64,000 nt of DNA, taken from contig CALJLN010000013.1 in assembly GCA_937982565.1 (NCBI GenBank), positions 53,670 through 117,669 on the forward strand. Direction: 5' to 3'. Positions 25,172-33,497 of this stretch are shown piece after piece. The notes under the pieces were generated by a model. The model made no database searches. It worked only from the letters and a program-made list of their open reading frames with translations, and was not told where the DNA came from. Both the position numbers and the translations under genes were made by a program. The stretch's first letter is position 1. The number at the start of each line of letters is the position of its first letter. Source of the stretch: UBA2421 sp002343075. GTDB lineage: Bacteria > Planctomycetota > Phycisphaerae > Tepidisphaerales > Tepidisphaeraceae.

Positions 25172-26983
25172 ATGCAACGACGGAGCGGCATTGGTATGAA
25201 TCGGCGATGGATCGTCGCAGAACCCCGCGAGCAGGCCGTCGCGCTCGCCGAACGCCTCAAGACCAGCCCCCTTGTCGCGCAGATTCTGCTCAACCGTGGT
25301 GTGACCGAAGAAGCCGCCTGCCGCGACTTCCTTTCTCCCTCACTTAAGTTATTGCACGAGCCAGAGTTACTGCCCGGCGTGCCCCCCTCGGCGGCGCGCA
25401 TCGCCAGGGCCATCGGGGGTAACGAGAAAATTGTCATCTACGGCGACTACGACGTTGATGGCATCACCGCTGCCGCGATCTTGTTTCACGCGATCAAACT
25501 CCTCGGCGGGAACTGCGAAACGTACGTTCCCCACCGCATTGAGGAAGGCTACGGTCTGAATGCCGACGCTGTCTCCCAACTATGCGACGAGGGGGCACGG
25601 CTGATCATCACCGTCGATTGTGGCGTGACGGCGATCGAGCCTGTTGAAATCGCACGATCCCGCGGCGTCGATGTGGTGGTGACTGATCACCACGAAATGA
25701 AAACCTCCCCGACGGAACCCACCGCAGCGACAGGCGAAAACGCGCCCCCTGCAGCCCCCTTGCTCCCCCGTTCCGACTTTATCGTTCATCCTCGCCTGCC
25801 CGGCTTATCGACCTATCCCAACCCGCACATTTGCGGCGCAGGCGTGGCGTTCAAGCTTGCCTGGGCGGTGGGCAAGGAAATCAGCGGCTCGGCAAAGGTC
25901 TCGGAGCCATTTCGGGCGTTCTTGCTCGAAGCGATGGCGCTGGCGGCGCTGGGAACGATCGCAGATGTCGTCCCGCTGATCGGTGAGAACCGCGTTTTGG
26001 CGCGGTTTGGCTTGGGAAGCGTGAAGAAATCAAGACTCACCGGCCTGCGCGCCCTCATCGAATCGGCCAACCTCACCGGCGAAGATCTGGATAGCTTTCA
26101 TGTCGGCTTCCTGCTCGCCCCAAGGCTGAACGCGGCAGGGCGAATGGGTCACGCCAAACTCGCGGTTGAAATGCTGACGACGGCAGACGATGCCCGCGCG
26201 ACTGAAATCGCCGACTATCTCGAACAGCAAAACCGGCTGCGCCAGCAGACCGAGAAGTCGATCCTCGATGCCGCATTGAAGCAAGTGCACGACTTAAACC
26301 TCGACAGCGATGAGCATCACGCAATCGTGCTCGGCGCCGCAGGGTGGCACCCGGGGGTCATCGGCATCGTGGCGTCGCGCATAGTCGATCGGTTTCATAA
26401 GCCCACGATCATGATCGCGATCAACGAAGATGGCACAGGCCAGGGCAGTGGGCGGTCGATCGGCGGCTTTCACCTTGCCCGTGCCCTCGATGGCTGCACC
26501 GAACACCTGATCTCCCACGGCGGGCACGAAATGGCCGCGGGGTTAAAGCTCCGCGGGGAGAAGCTGGACGTGTTCCGCGCCGCCTTCCTCCGCCACGCAA
26601 AGCAAGTGCTTGCCCCCGAAGCACTTACGCCGCGTCTGCACCTTGACGGCATGACGGAACTGAAGATGGTCGACGAGGCGCTCGTGAAAGACTTGGCCCG
26701 GCTCGGCCCCTTCGGTCAGGGCAACCGCAAACCTGTGCTGTGCTGCAAAGGCGTCGAGCTTGCCGGCCTGCCGAGGGTGGTTGGAAGAGATGGACAGCAC
26801 TTGCAGCTTTTTCTAAAGCAGAACGGCACCACAATGAAAGCCATCGCCTGGCGGTGTGCCGACCTGCTCGACCGCCTCAAGCCGGGCGTCCGGGTCGATT
26901 TAGCCATCGAGCCGACGATCAACGAATGGAACGGCATGCGGCGGGTGGAAGTGGAAGTGAAAGACTTGCAATTCACTGAGTAG
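25172..26983 (+). CDS. recJ: Single-stranded-DNA-specific exonuclease RecJ
   Basis: A 603-residue DHH-family nuclease that degrades single-stranded DNA 5' to 3' in recombination and repair. The DHH domain shows YGDYDVDGITAAAIL near residue 89, IITVDCGVT, VTDHHE and a later AAGRMGHA; the DHHA1 domain shows GSGRSIGGFHLARAL and GGHEMAAGL; an OB-fold domain ends the protein. A Pro/Ala-rich insertion of about 25 residues follows the DHH motif (around residues 174-198). The start is chosen from the upstream TATCAT. It stands alone, diverging from the SHOCT lipoprotein gene. Confidence 0.95.
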   Translation: MQRRSGIGMNRRWIVAEPREQAVALAERLKTSPLVAQILLNRGVTEEAACRDFLSPSLKLLHEPELLPGVPPSAARIARAIGGNEKIVIYGDYDVDGITAAAILFHAIKLLGGNCETYVPHRIEEGYGLNADAVSQLCDEGARLIITVDCGVTAIEPVEIARSRGVDVVVTDHHEMKTSPTEPTAATGENAPPAAPLLPRSDFIVHPRLPGLSTYPNPHICGAGVAFKLAWAVGKEISGSAKVSEPFRAFLLEAMALAALGTIADVVPLIGENRVLARFGLGSVKKSRLTGLRALIESANLTGEDLDSFHVGFLLAPRLNAAGRMGHAKLAVEMLTTADDARATEIADYLEQQNRLRQQTEKSILDAALKQVHDLNLDSDEHHAIVLGAAGWHPGVIGIVASRIVDRFHKPTIMIAINEDGTGQGSGRSIGGFHLARALDGCTEHLISHGGHEMAAGLKLRGEKLDVFRAAFLRHAKQVLAPEALTPRLHLDGMTELKMVDEALVKDLARLGPFGQGNRKPVLCCKGVELAGLPRVVGRDGQHLQLFLKQNGTTMKAIAWRCADLLDRLKPGVRVDLAIEPTINEWNGMRRVEVEVKDLQFTE

Positions 26984-27099
26984 CACCGGTTGACAGCTTC
27001 GCCGCCCGCGTTCTGAAACGCCGCCCGCGGGCAAATCTCCGATACTCCCGCGCGGCCCGCAAACCGACCGCGGCACCGCCACCGCGCGGTAGAATCTAC

Positions 27100-27128
27100 T
27101 TGACTAATCTGCTTAGCTAATCAATAAT
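27100..27128 (+). promoter_or_regulatory. Promoter of the toxin-antitoxin pair with overlapping palindromic words
   Basis: TTGACT (27100-27105), a 17-bp spacer and AATAAT (27123-27128) make the best sigma-70-like promoter in the window. The -10 ends 6 nt before the antitoxin ATG, so the mRNA would be nearly leaderless. The spacer contains TTAGCTAA (27113-27120) and two CTAATC repeats, which may be the autoregulatory operator usual for such pairs. Confidence 0.6.
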
Positions 27129-27134
27129 CAAGGG

Positions 27135-27422
27135 ATGCCGCTCGTGAATGTTCATCAAGCCAAGACGTCGCTGTCTCGGCTGCTCACACGCGCCGAATCG
27201 GGCGAAGAAATCGTCATAGCCCGCAATGGTAAGCCGTCTGTCCGCCTGGTGCCCGTGCATGCCCGGCGCAGGGCGCGCGTCCGGTTTGGAGATATGAAGG
27301 GAGAGATCTGGTATTCCGATGGGCTTCACTTACCCATGCCAGAGACCGATGCCGACGACATCCTGAATGATCCACATTTGCAACCCGATTCCCGCGCCTC
27401 GGTGCGTAAGGGCAGGAAGTGA
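27135..27422 (+). CDS. Phd/YefM-family antitoxin
   Basis: A 95-residue antitoxin. The N-terminal half is the Phd/YefM DNA-binding fold (VNVHQAKTSLSRLLTRAESGE, split here after the first helix, then EIVIARNGKPSVRLVPV). The C-terminal part, with WYSDGLHLPMPE, would fold on the toxin and block it. Its stop codon overlaps the GTG start of the PIN toxin. It should repress its own promoter, and palindromic words in the promoter support this. Confidence 0.88.
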   Translation: MPLVNVHQAKTSLSRLLTRAESGEEIVIARNGKPSVRLVPVHARRRARVRFGDMKGEIWYSDGLHLPMPETDADDILNDPHLQPDSRASVRKGRK

Positions 27423-27805
27423 AGTATCTCATCGACAGCCATGTGCTCATCTGGCTGCGGGAAGGCGATCGACGCCTGTCAAAAGTCGCGAGGCAATTGC
27501 TTGAATCGGTTGATGATACACCTGTCGTCAGCATCGTGACCAATTTTGAGCTGGCCGCAAAGGCGGCCCGGGGGTTTGTCAAGCCTGCCACCTCGATTGA
27601 TACGATGATTGCCGAGTTTCTGTGGGGCAATGATGGGGTCTCATTGCCTATTTTGAGCATCCATTGCCGCAAACTGGAGCAACTCCCCGCAATTCACGGC
27701 GACCCCTTCGACCGAATGCTGGTGGCGCAATCAACGGTCGAGTCGCTGCCGCTGGTCACCGGCGATGAAACGCTGCGTAGATATGGTTGTGAGATTATCT
27801 GGTAA
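27419..27805 (+). CDS. PIN-domain toxin (VapC-like ribonuclease)
   Basis: A 128-residue PIN-domain protein. The acidic residues that bind the metal are present: D6 in LIDSHVLIW, E44 in NFELAAKAARG, and D95/D98 in GDPFDRMLVAQ, with D116 in VTGDETLRRYG. The IDSHVLIW and DPFDRMLVAQ words are typical of the subgroup paired with Phd/YefM antitoxins. It should cut RNA when the antitoxin is lost. The GTG start overlaps the antitoxin stop. The active site looks intact, so the module is probably functional. Confidence 0.88.
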   Translation: MKYLIDSHVLIWLREGDRRLSKVARQLLESVDDTPVVSIVTNFELAAKAARGFVKPATSIDTMIAEFLWGNDGVSLPILSIHCRKLEQLPAIHGDPFDRMLVAQSTVESLPLVTGDETLRRYGCEIIW

Positions 27806-27870
27806 GCGAACGGCAGGCTTGATCGGGGATCTGATCGTTCGTCCCGCGTGACCCCGCTTCGATCGCGCGG

Positions 27871-27876
27871 TATGAT
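27871..27876 (+). promoter_or_regulatory. TATGAT -10-like element upstream of transaldolase
   Basis: TATGAT is followed by 7 nt and an ATG at 27884 that opens a 12-codon frame; the transaldolase start is 51 nt further on. The same 7-nt spacing is seen at leaderless candidates elsewhere in the window. Confidence 0.45.
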
Positions 27877-27883
27877 TTCCGGC

Positions 27884-27922
27884 ATGGGGGATCGGGCGAA
27901 CGCGCGTGAACGGGCAATTTGA
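27884..27922 (+). CDS. Possible 12-residue leader peptide before transaldolase
   Basis: A short frame, MGDRANARERAI, ends 12 nt before the transaldolase ATG. It begins 7 nt after a TATGAT hexamer, as do other likely leaderless genes here. The transaldolase ribosome binding site (AAAGGAAA) follows its stop directly, so translation of the leader could influence initiation downstream. The peptide has no telltale codon run. It may equally be chance. Confidence 0.25.
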   Translation: MGDRANARERAI

Positions 27923-27934
27923 AAGGAAACGCAC

Positions 27935-28996
27935 ATGGCTACTGGACTTAAATCGATCATTGAAACGGGCACCAAGCTCTGGCTCGACTCGGTCGATCCT
28001 GAACTGGTCGACAAAAACATCGCTCTTGGCGCGACTGGTGCCACCAGCAATCCCATCATCATCGCCGATTTGCTCAAGACGGGCCGATTTGATGACACGA
28101 TGGCCACCTTCTTTGACGAGGGAATGAACGATGAGCAGGTCGCCTGGGCGATGACCGACTACCTCGTCTCCGATGCGCAGGACAAGTTTCAAAACATTAA
28201 CGATGCGACCGCGGGCGATGATGGGTATGTCAGCTTCGAGCTTGACCCGCTTCTGGAGGACCGCGAGCGAAACGTGCCTCATGACAAGCGCGTGAAGAGC
28301 TATATCGAGTTGGGAAAGCTGTGGGGCAAAGGCTATATGAACCGGATGATCAAGGTTCCGGCGACCGCCGCGGGCCTGGATGCGGTTGAAGAGCTTGCCG
28401 CCGCCGGACTGGCGTTAAATGTGACGCTGATTTTTTCCGAACGTCAGTGGAAGCTCGCCACCGAGCGCGTCTGGAAGGGTGCCCAGCGCCGCCGCAATGG
28501 TTTGCAGCGGTTCAAGAGCGTTTTTTCTATTTTTGTCAGCCGGGTGGATGTTTACACCGAGAAGCAGGTGGCGAGCCTGAGCAAGGAAGCGCAGGGGCAG
28601 GTCGGCATTGTGAATGTGAAACGGCTCTGGGCGCTGAATCAGAAGTTCTGGGCCGACAAAAAGTGCCCGCTGAAGCAGGAGATCATCTTTGCCAGCACAG
28701 GCACCAAAGACCCCAAGCTCTCGCCCGACAAGTACGTCGAGGCACTGGCTGGCAGCGACATCCAGACCAATCCCCCGGCCACCAATGATGCGGTTGGCAA
28801 GCTCAACAAGAGCTACACCCGGCAAATCGACAAAATGCCCGGCAAGGAAATGCTCGATGAGATTGATGCAAAGGTGGATGTAAAGAAGCTGGAGGAAGTG
28901 CTGATGGACGAAGGCACCGCCAAGTTTGCTGATCCGCACAAGTCGCTGCTGAAGACGATCAAGGAAAAGCGTGCCGCGCTCGTCCCGACGAAGTAA
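27935..28996 (+). CDS. tal: Transaldolase family protein
   Basis: A 353-residue class I aldolase-type enzyme that moves a three-carbon unit between sugar phosphates in the pentose phosphate pathway. Diagnostic segments are LWLDSVDPELV at the start, ATSNPIIIADLL, and RMIKVPATAAGLDAVEELAAAG with the Schiff-base Lys; VTLIFSERQW follows. The length is close to the longer transaldolase subgroup. The ATG at 27935 has AAAGGAAA 8 nt upstream. A hairpin repeat follows the gene. With xylulokinase elsewhere in the window it fits pentose use. Confidence 0.9.
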   Translation: MATGLKSIIETGTKLWLDSVDPELVDKNIALGATGATSNPIIIADLLKTGRFDDTMATFFDEGMNDEQVAWAMTDYLVSDAQDKFQNINDATAGDDGYVSFELDPLLEDRERNVPHDKRVKSYIELGKLWGKGYMNRMIKVPATAAGLDAVEELAAAGLALNVTLIFSERQWKLATERVWKGAQRRRNGLQRFKSVFSIFVSRVDVYTEKQVASLSKEAQGQVGIVNVKRLWALNQKFWADKKCPLKQEIIFASTGTKDPKLSPDKYVEALAGSDIQTNPPATNDAVGKLNKSYTRQIDKMPGKEMLDEIDAKVDVKKLEEVLMDEGTAKFADPHKSLLKTIKEKRAALVPTK

Positions 28997-29034
28997 GAGA
29001 GAGGCACCGCCAAGATAAAAAGGCACGAGATACG

Positions 29035-29093
29035 AAGGCACAAAGGAAGGCAGAGGAGTGTTAGACAAGCTCCGGTGCTTTCCTTGGTGCCTT
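29035..29093. repeat. Interspersed hairpin repeat with AAGGCAC/GTGCCTT words
   Basis: Arms at 29035-29058 and 29070-29093 are reverse complements at 20 of 24 positions around an 11-nt loop. The words AAGGCACAAAGG and CCTTTGTG recur in and around it. It fills the gap between transaldolase and mrdA. It may end the transaldolase transcript or be a mobile hairpin of a kind that is widespread in such genomes. Confidence 0.65.
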
Positions 29094-29107
29094 TGTGATT
29101 TGGTGGG

Positions 29108-29113
29108 TAAACT
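29108..29113 (+). promoter_or_regulatory. TAAACT -10-like element 6 nt before mrdA
   Basis: TAAACT, then 6 nt, then the ATG at 29120. No ribosome binding site is present. Part of the -35 region would fall in the hairpin repeat. Confidence 0.4.
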
Positions 29114-29119
29114 TTTGGG

Positions 29120-31399
29120 ATGTTCGAGCGACGTCTTAAAACCCTGGGCCTGATTCTTGCGGGGTTGAGCGTCATCCTCCTCATTCGCCTTGTGCAGGTA
29201 CAGGTGTTTGGGCGTGCCCATTATGCCGAGTTGGCCCGCAAGGCGATGACGCAGAATCGCATGATTCCGACCGCGCGTGGGCCGATCCTGGACGTGCGCG
29301 GCCGGGTTCTCGCCGCGGACGAGGCGTGCATTGATGCCGCAGTGGACTTCCGCGCCGTCGCGCGCGATCGATCGCAACCCTTTGTCAAATCATGGGTTAA
29401 GCAGGTTGCCGCGCAGCGGCTTCGTGCTAATCCGGCTTACGTCGAAGCTGGCCCGGAGTTGCGCAAGCAAATGCGCGAAGCAGAACCGGCGGCGGTCGAA
29501 CGGGATATCGCGGGCATGTGGGCCGACCTCGCCCGTGCCGGCGGGGTGACCGTGAACGAAATCGACGACATCCGCACCGCGATTGAAGTTGAAGTCCGCA
29601 AGAAACGCAATTCCATCGTTCAAGGCCGTTTCCGGCAGGCCTTGACTGAGGCCGAGACCCGCGAGAAGCCCGCGTGGTACGCCAGATGGCTCGCCGGAGG
29701 CAGTGACGATCTACCCACCGAAGAAGAGTTTGAAGGCGACCTCATTTACGAACAGCAATCGTCGCACGTGGTCGTTCGCGCGCTGACTCCCACAGCCCAA
29801 AACAACCTCGGCCGCAATCTCGATTCCTACCCCGGGCTGCAACTGCTGCCCAGCAAGCACCGCGTTTACCCCTACCGGCAACAGGCGGCTCATGTGGTGG
29901 GCTATCTCACCCGGGTGCAGCGGGAGCAGATCATTGCCGACCCGGAATCCGGCAATGCGCTGCGAGAATATCTGCCCAACGACCTCGCCGGCCGCGACGG
30001 CATCGAAGCCCTTGCCGAGCGCTCGTTGCGCGGGTCGCGCGGGATGGAGAGCCAGGTGTCGGGCGCTTGGAAGGAGACTTCGCGCATCGACCCCACGCCC
30101 GGTGAGGCGGTCACGTCCACCATCGACATCGAGTTGCAGGCGCACATTCGCGAATTGTTTACGAAGGTGCAGATTCCCCGCCCCGGCGACTCAGGCGAAA
30201 TCGGCTACACCGGCCCGATGCACGGTTCGGCGGTGGTGATCGACATTGCCACAGGCGAAGTGCGGGCACTGGTGTCATACCCCGACTATGACCTGAATAG
30301 CTTTACCGAGATGTATTCCAGCCTGCGCGACGACGAAGGCAACATGCCGTTGTTTCACCGCGCCGTGATGAGCCAGTATGAGCCGGGCAGCACGGTCAAG
30401 CCGATCGTCGGCATCGCCGCAATCAGCGCGGGGCTTGCGAGTCTTGCTGATCGCATCGAGTGCACGGGCTTCCTCACGATTCGCGGGCAACGTCACGACG
30501 CGGGGCGATGCTGGACCGCGACGATCGTTCCCGGAACGGTGTTTACTCACCACAACACGCCTTGGAACGATCCTCATCCCACCGGCTACCTCAATTTTCA
30601 TGACGCCATTCAGCGAAGCTGCAACATTTACTTTGAGAACATGGCCGAGAAACTCGGCACCGAGGGGTTGAGCGTGGCGATGCAGCAGTTTGGGTTCGGC
30701 AGATACTCCGGCCTGGGCATCGCCGAGAAAGCCGGGCGCCTGCCGCGTGATTATCGTGGGCCGGTGAAGGACTTTGCGCGGTGGATGGGAGGGATTGGGC
30801 AAGTGAGCGTGCTCGCCACCCCGCTGCAGGTTGCCAACGCCTCGGCCACCATTGCCCGCCGCGGAGTTTGGATGCGACCCCGCATCGTGCGCGACACAGG
30901 CCAACTCACGCCCTGGCAACCGGCCGTGGGCGACGCGCGGCATGTGCTCTCGCCGGATGTGGTCGATCTAAAGCTCGATCCGGCGGCGGTACAAACTGCC
31001 ATCCGGGGAATGATTGACGTCGTCGAAACCGAAGCAGGCTCAGGCAATGTGTTGCGGAGGGCACATGTAAGCGTCGCCGCCAAGACCGGGACGGCGCAAG
31101 CGTCGGCGTTTCGATACTGGACGACCGATGCGGAAGGGAAACGGGTTCGCGTCACACCTCGCCCCGCAACATGGGAGCAGCCCAACGCCCAGTTTCCCTG
31201 GTATCGCGCCAGCGACAGCGAAGGAAAGAAGCTGCATCACGCATGGATGACAGGATTTGCGCCGAAGGATAACCCAACGATCGCGTTTGCCGTGCTCGTG
31301 GAATATGCCGGCACCGGCGGCGGGTCTGGCGCGGGGCCGATCGCCGCCGAACTGCTTGATGCCTGCATCGAACACGGCTACGTTCCAAAGACAAAATGA
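29120..31399 (+). CDS. mrdA: Penicillin-binding protein 2 (elongasome transpeptidase)
   Basis: A 759-residue class B penicillin-binding protein. A single N-terminal membrane anchor (about residues 8-26) is followed by the dimerisation/pedestal domain with RGPILDVRGRVLA, and the transpeptidase domain with S424-T-V-K (catalytic Ser), S500-C-N and K655-T-G. It cross-links peptidoglycan during cell elongation. It is longer than typical PBP2 (about 630) because of a larger region between the pedestal and transpeptidase domains. Its stop overlaps the start of rodA by 4 nt, the usual mrdA-rodA pair. This is direct evidence that the organism makes peptidoglycan. Confidence 0.95.
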   Translation: MFERRLKTLGLILAGLSVILLIRLVQVQVFGRAHYAELARKAMTQNRMIPTARGPILDVRGRVLAADEACIDAAVDFRAVARDRSQPFVKSWVKQVAAQRLRANPAYVEAGPELRKQMREAEPAAVERDIAGMWADLARAGGVTVNEIDDIRTAIEVEVRKKRNSIVQGRFRQALTEAETREKPAWYARWLAGGSDDLPTEEEFEGDLIYEQQSSHVVVRALTPTAQNNLGRNLDSYPGLQLLPSKHRVYPYRQQAAHVVGYLTRVQREQIIADPESGNALREYLPNDLAGRDGIEALAERSLRGSRGMESQVSGAWKETSRIDPTPGEAVTSTIDIELQAHIRELFTKVQIPRPGDSGEIGYTGPMHGSAVVIDIATGEVRALVSYPDYDLNSFTEMYSSLRDDEGNMPLFHRAVMSQYEPGSTVKPIVGIAAISAGLASLADRIECTGFLTIRGQRHDAGRCWTATIVPGTVFTHHNTPWNDPHPTGYLNFHDAIQRSCNIYFENMAEKLGTEGLSVAMQQFGFGRYSGLGIAEKAGRLPRDYRGPVKDFARWMGGIGQVSVLATPLQVANASATIARRGVWMRPRIVRDTGQLTPWQPAVGDARHVLSPDVVDLKLDPAAVQTAIRGMIDVVETEAGSGNVLRRAHVSVAAKTGTAQASAFRYWTTDAEGKRVRVTPRPATWEQPNAQFPWYRASDSEGKKLHHAWMTGFAPKDNPTIAFAVLVEYAGTGGGSGAGPIAAELLDACIEHGYVPKTK

Positions 31400-32655
31400 C
31401 CGCGGTTCCCCTACAGCGAGTCTTGCCGTTCAAGGGCGTGTGGAAAAAGCTCTCCGCAGCGTCAAACTGGCCCATTCTCATCGGCGTGGCGGCGCTCTCG
31501 TGCCTGGGAGTGCTTTCGATCTGGTCAGACACGCGCCTTGATGGCAGCAGCGAAGGACCCAAGCAACTCGTCTTCGTATGCATCGGTGTGGCGGCAATGA
31601 TCGCGTTTCAATGGGTGGACTATCGTAAGATCGGCCGATTCAGCTGGGGTCTGTACCTCGTCGCCATCGCCCTCACCTGCTACACGCTTCTCGGGCAGGT
31701 GGTGACAGTTCCGTTTGTAAAGGAAAAGAATGGCGCGTTTAACTGGATCAACTTCGGGCCGATGAGCCTGCAGCCTGCTGAGCTGCTCAAGCTGGGATTT
31801 GTGCTGGTGCTGGCCCGATATCTGCGATTTCGCTCAAACTACCGCGCCCTGCCCGGCCTGCTGCCGCCGTTTGCCCTTTGTTTTTTCCCGGTGGCGATGA
31901 TTCTCAAGCAGCCCGACCTCGGCACAGCGCTGATCTTCATTCCCACCCTCTTCGCCATGCTCTTCATCGCCGGCGCAAAAATTCGCCATCTGGCAGCGGT
32001 GGTGGCGCTGGGCCTGGCGGTTGCGCCGGTCATGTGGTTCAGCGGGCACCACGAGCTCCGCGACGCACACACCGGCGTGCGCTCGCAGTGCCGTGTCTGT
32101 CCGAACGTGCCGGTGCTCAATCACCTCCCGATGTTCGTAAAGCACTATCAGCGGCAACGCGTGCTGGCCATGTTTAACGACGATGCCGGCACACTGGCAT
32201 CAACCGGGATGCAGCAGCACATGGCGCTCGTCGCGATGGGTTCGGGAGGCATCACCGGCAAAGGTGCGGGAAATGTGCCGATCGGTCGTAAGGTGCCCGA
32301 AGGCCATAACGACATGATATTCGCACTCATCGGCGAACAGTTCGGCTTCTTCGGCTCGACGGTAGTGATCGTCGCCTACATTATTCTCTTTGCAGCGGGG
32401 ATCGAGATCGCCAGCAACACGCGCGAACCGTTCGGAAGGCTCATCGCAGTGGGCATCGTGGCGATGTTCGCGTCACAGGCATTCTTGAATTTGATGGTCG
32501 CTACCAAGCTCATGCCTGTTACCGGGGTCACACTCCCCCTGGTCAGCTACGGCGGCAGTTCGCTGCTCGCGAGTTTTATGGCCGTCGGGTTGCTCCTGAA
32601 TGTCGGCCAGAACCGGCCATTTGTGATGGCCAATGATCCGTTTGAGTTTGAGTGA
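31396..32655 (+). CDS. rodA: RodA, SEDS-family peptidoglycan glycosyltransferase
   Basis: A 419-residue SEDS protein with about 10 membrane segments. Typical words are GAFNWINFGPMSLQPAELLKL, split across loop and helix, KQPDLGTALIF, GHNDMIFALIGEQFGFFGS and the C-terminal LMPVTGVTLPLVSYGGSS. It polymerises glycan strands together with PBP2. A loop of about 40 residues in the middle (with a CRVCP pair) is longer than usual. The ATG overlaps the mrdA stop. Confidence 0.95.
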   Translation: MTAVPLQRVLPFKGVWKKLSAASNWPILIGVAALSCLGVLSIWSDTRLDGSSEGPKQLVFVCIGVAAMIAFQWVDYRKIGRFSWGLYLVAIALTCYTLLGQVVTVPFVKEKNGAFNWINFGPMSLQPAELLKLGFVLVLARYLRFRSNYRALPGLLPPFALCFFPVAMILKQPDLGTALIFIPTLFAMLFIAGAKIRHLAAVVALGLAVAPVMWFSGHHELRDAHTGVRSQCRVCPNVPVLNHLPMFVKHYQRQRVLAMFNDDAGTLASTGMQQHMALVAMGSGGITGKGAGNVPIGRKVPEGHNDMIFALIGEQFGFFGSTVVIVAYIILFAAGIEIASNTREPFGRLIAVGIVAMFASQAFLNLMVATKLMPVTGVTLPLVSYGGSSLLASFMAVGLLLNVGQNRPFVMANDPFEFE

Positions 32656-32744
32656 GCGGCAGCGGCACTCTGAAAAACGACCGCCCCCCAATTGTTTGCC
32701 GGATCATTCCTCAATCAGTCGTTTCCGGTCATAATCCCCCCGCC

Positions 32745-33497
32745 ATGGAATCACCCGAAGCCGCCGTCCTCGCCGAGCCACCGCGACCGATTACCGCACA
32801 GGTGCGCCGGCGCGCCTGGGTGGAGTCAGGGGTGAAGTTATGGTGGCTCAGTGCCTTAGCCCTGGTGCTTGCATCGCTGATCGTCCTCGGCTTTGAATTC
32901 TCAAACTGGCAACATCAGAAGCGGCTGATCGAGCAGAGCGTGATCGTCGATGCCAAGGCGTATGAAACCAACGGCATGAAGGTGCCCGGACGAAACATGG
33001 CCGTGGAAGGTGGGACGTTTGAGGTGTATTTCCGGCACGATGGCAAAGATCATGTAGTCACCGGGCCTTTCGAGGGTCGGACGGGCCACATCATCTCGGG
33101 AGAGCCGATTCAGATTCGCATCGACCCGGCCGACCCCACCCGCTGGACCGCCCGGCTCGAACCCCCCGGCTTTGCCATGCGGCTTATCGGCCCGTCCATC
33201 ACGCTGGCGCCGGCAATTCCGCTTCTTCTCATTGCCATACTCAAGCGCGTTGGCGTCATTAATCTTTTTCGCAGCGGCCAGCAACGCACTGCAACAGTGG
33301 TGAATACCGTCAATACTCCACTGGCCCCGGGGAGCGCATATGTCCGGTGCGCCCTGCTCGATAGTGACGACCGCCGCGTGATTCAGGTGCTGCTTCCGGC
33401 GCGGTATGGCAGGCCGGGAAAGGGTGAGGAGATTGAGCTGATTGTTGACGAAAAGGACATCACCCGCGCCGTGGCCGCGGCGCCATTTATCGTGTGA
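32745..33497 (+). CDS. Membrane protein with DUF3592-like domain
   Basis: A 250-residue protein with two membrane helices (about 31-53 and 145-163). The segment between them (VIVDAKAYETNGMKV, then GGTFEVYFRHDGKDHVV and IQIRIDPADPTRWTARL) resembles the extracytoplasmic beta domain of DUF3592 proteins; a similar beta segment follows the second helix. The ATG at 32745 is chosen; a GTG at 32652 overlapping the rodA stop is possible. Its 3' end overlaps the convergent glycosyltransferase gene by 11 nt. Function unknown. Confidence 0.68.
   Translation: MESPEAAVLAEPPRPITAQVRRRAWVESGVKLWWLSALALVLASLIVLGFEFSNWQHQKRLIEQSVIVDAKAYETNGMKVPGRNMAVEGGTFEVYFRHDGKDHVVTGPFEGRTGHIISGEPIQIRIDPADPTRWTARLEPPGFAMRLIGPSITLAPAIPLLLIAILKRVGVINLFRSGQQRTATVVNTVNTPLAPGSAYVRCALLDSDDRRVIQVLLPARYGRPGKGEEIELIVDEKDITRAVAAAPFIV

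Noticed and set aside
27091..27104. A 14-mer (AGAATCTACTTGAC) that recurs at 63980-63993
   Set aside because: Several chance repeats of this length are expected in 64 kb, and the flanks do not match.
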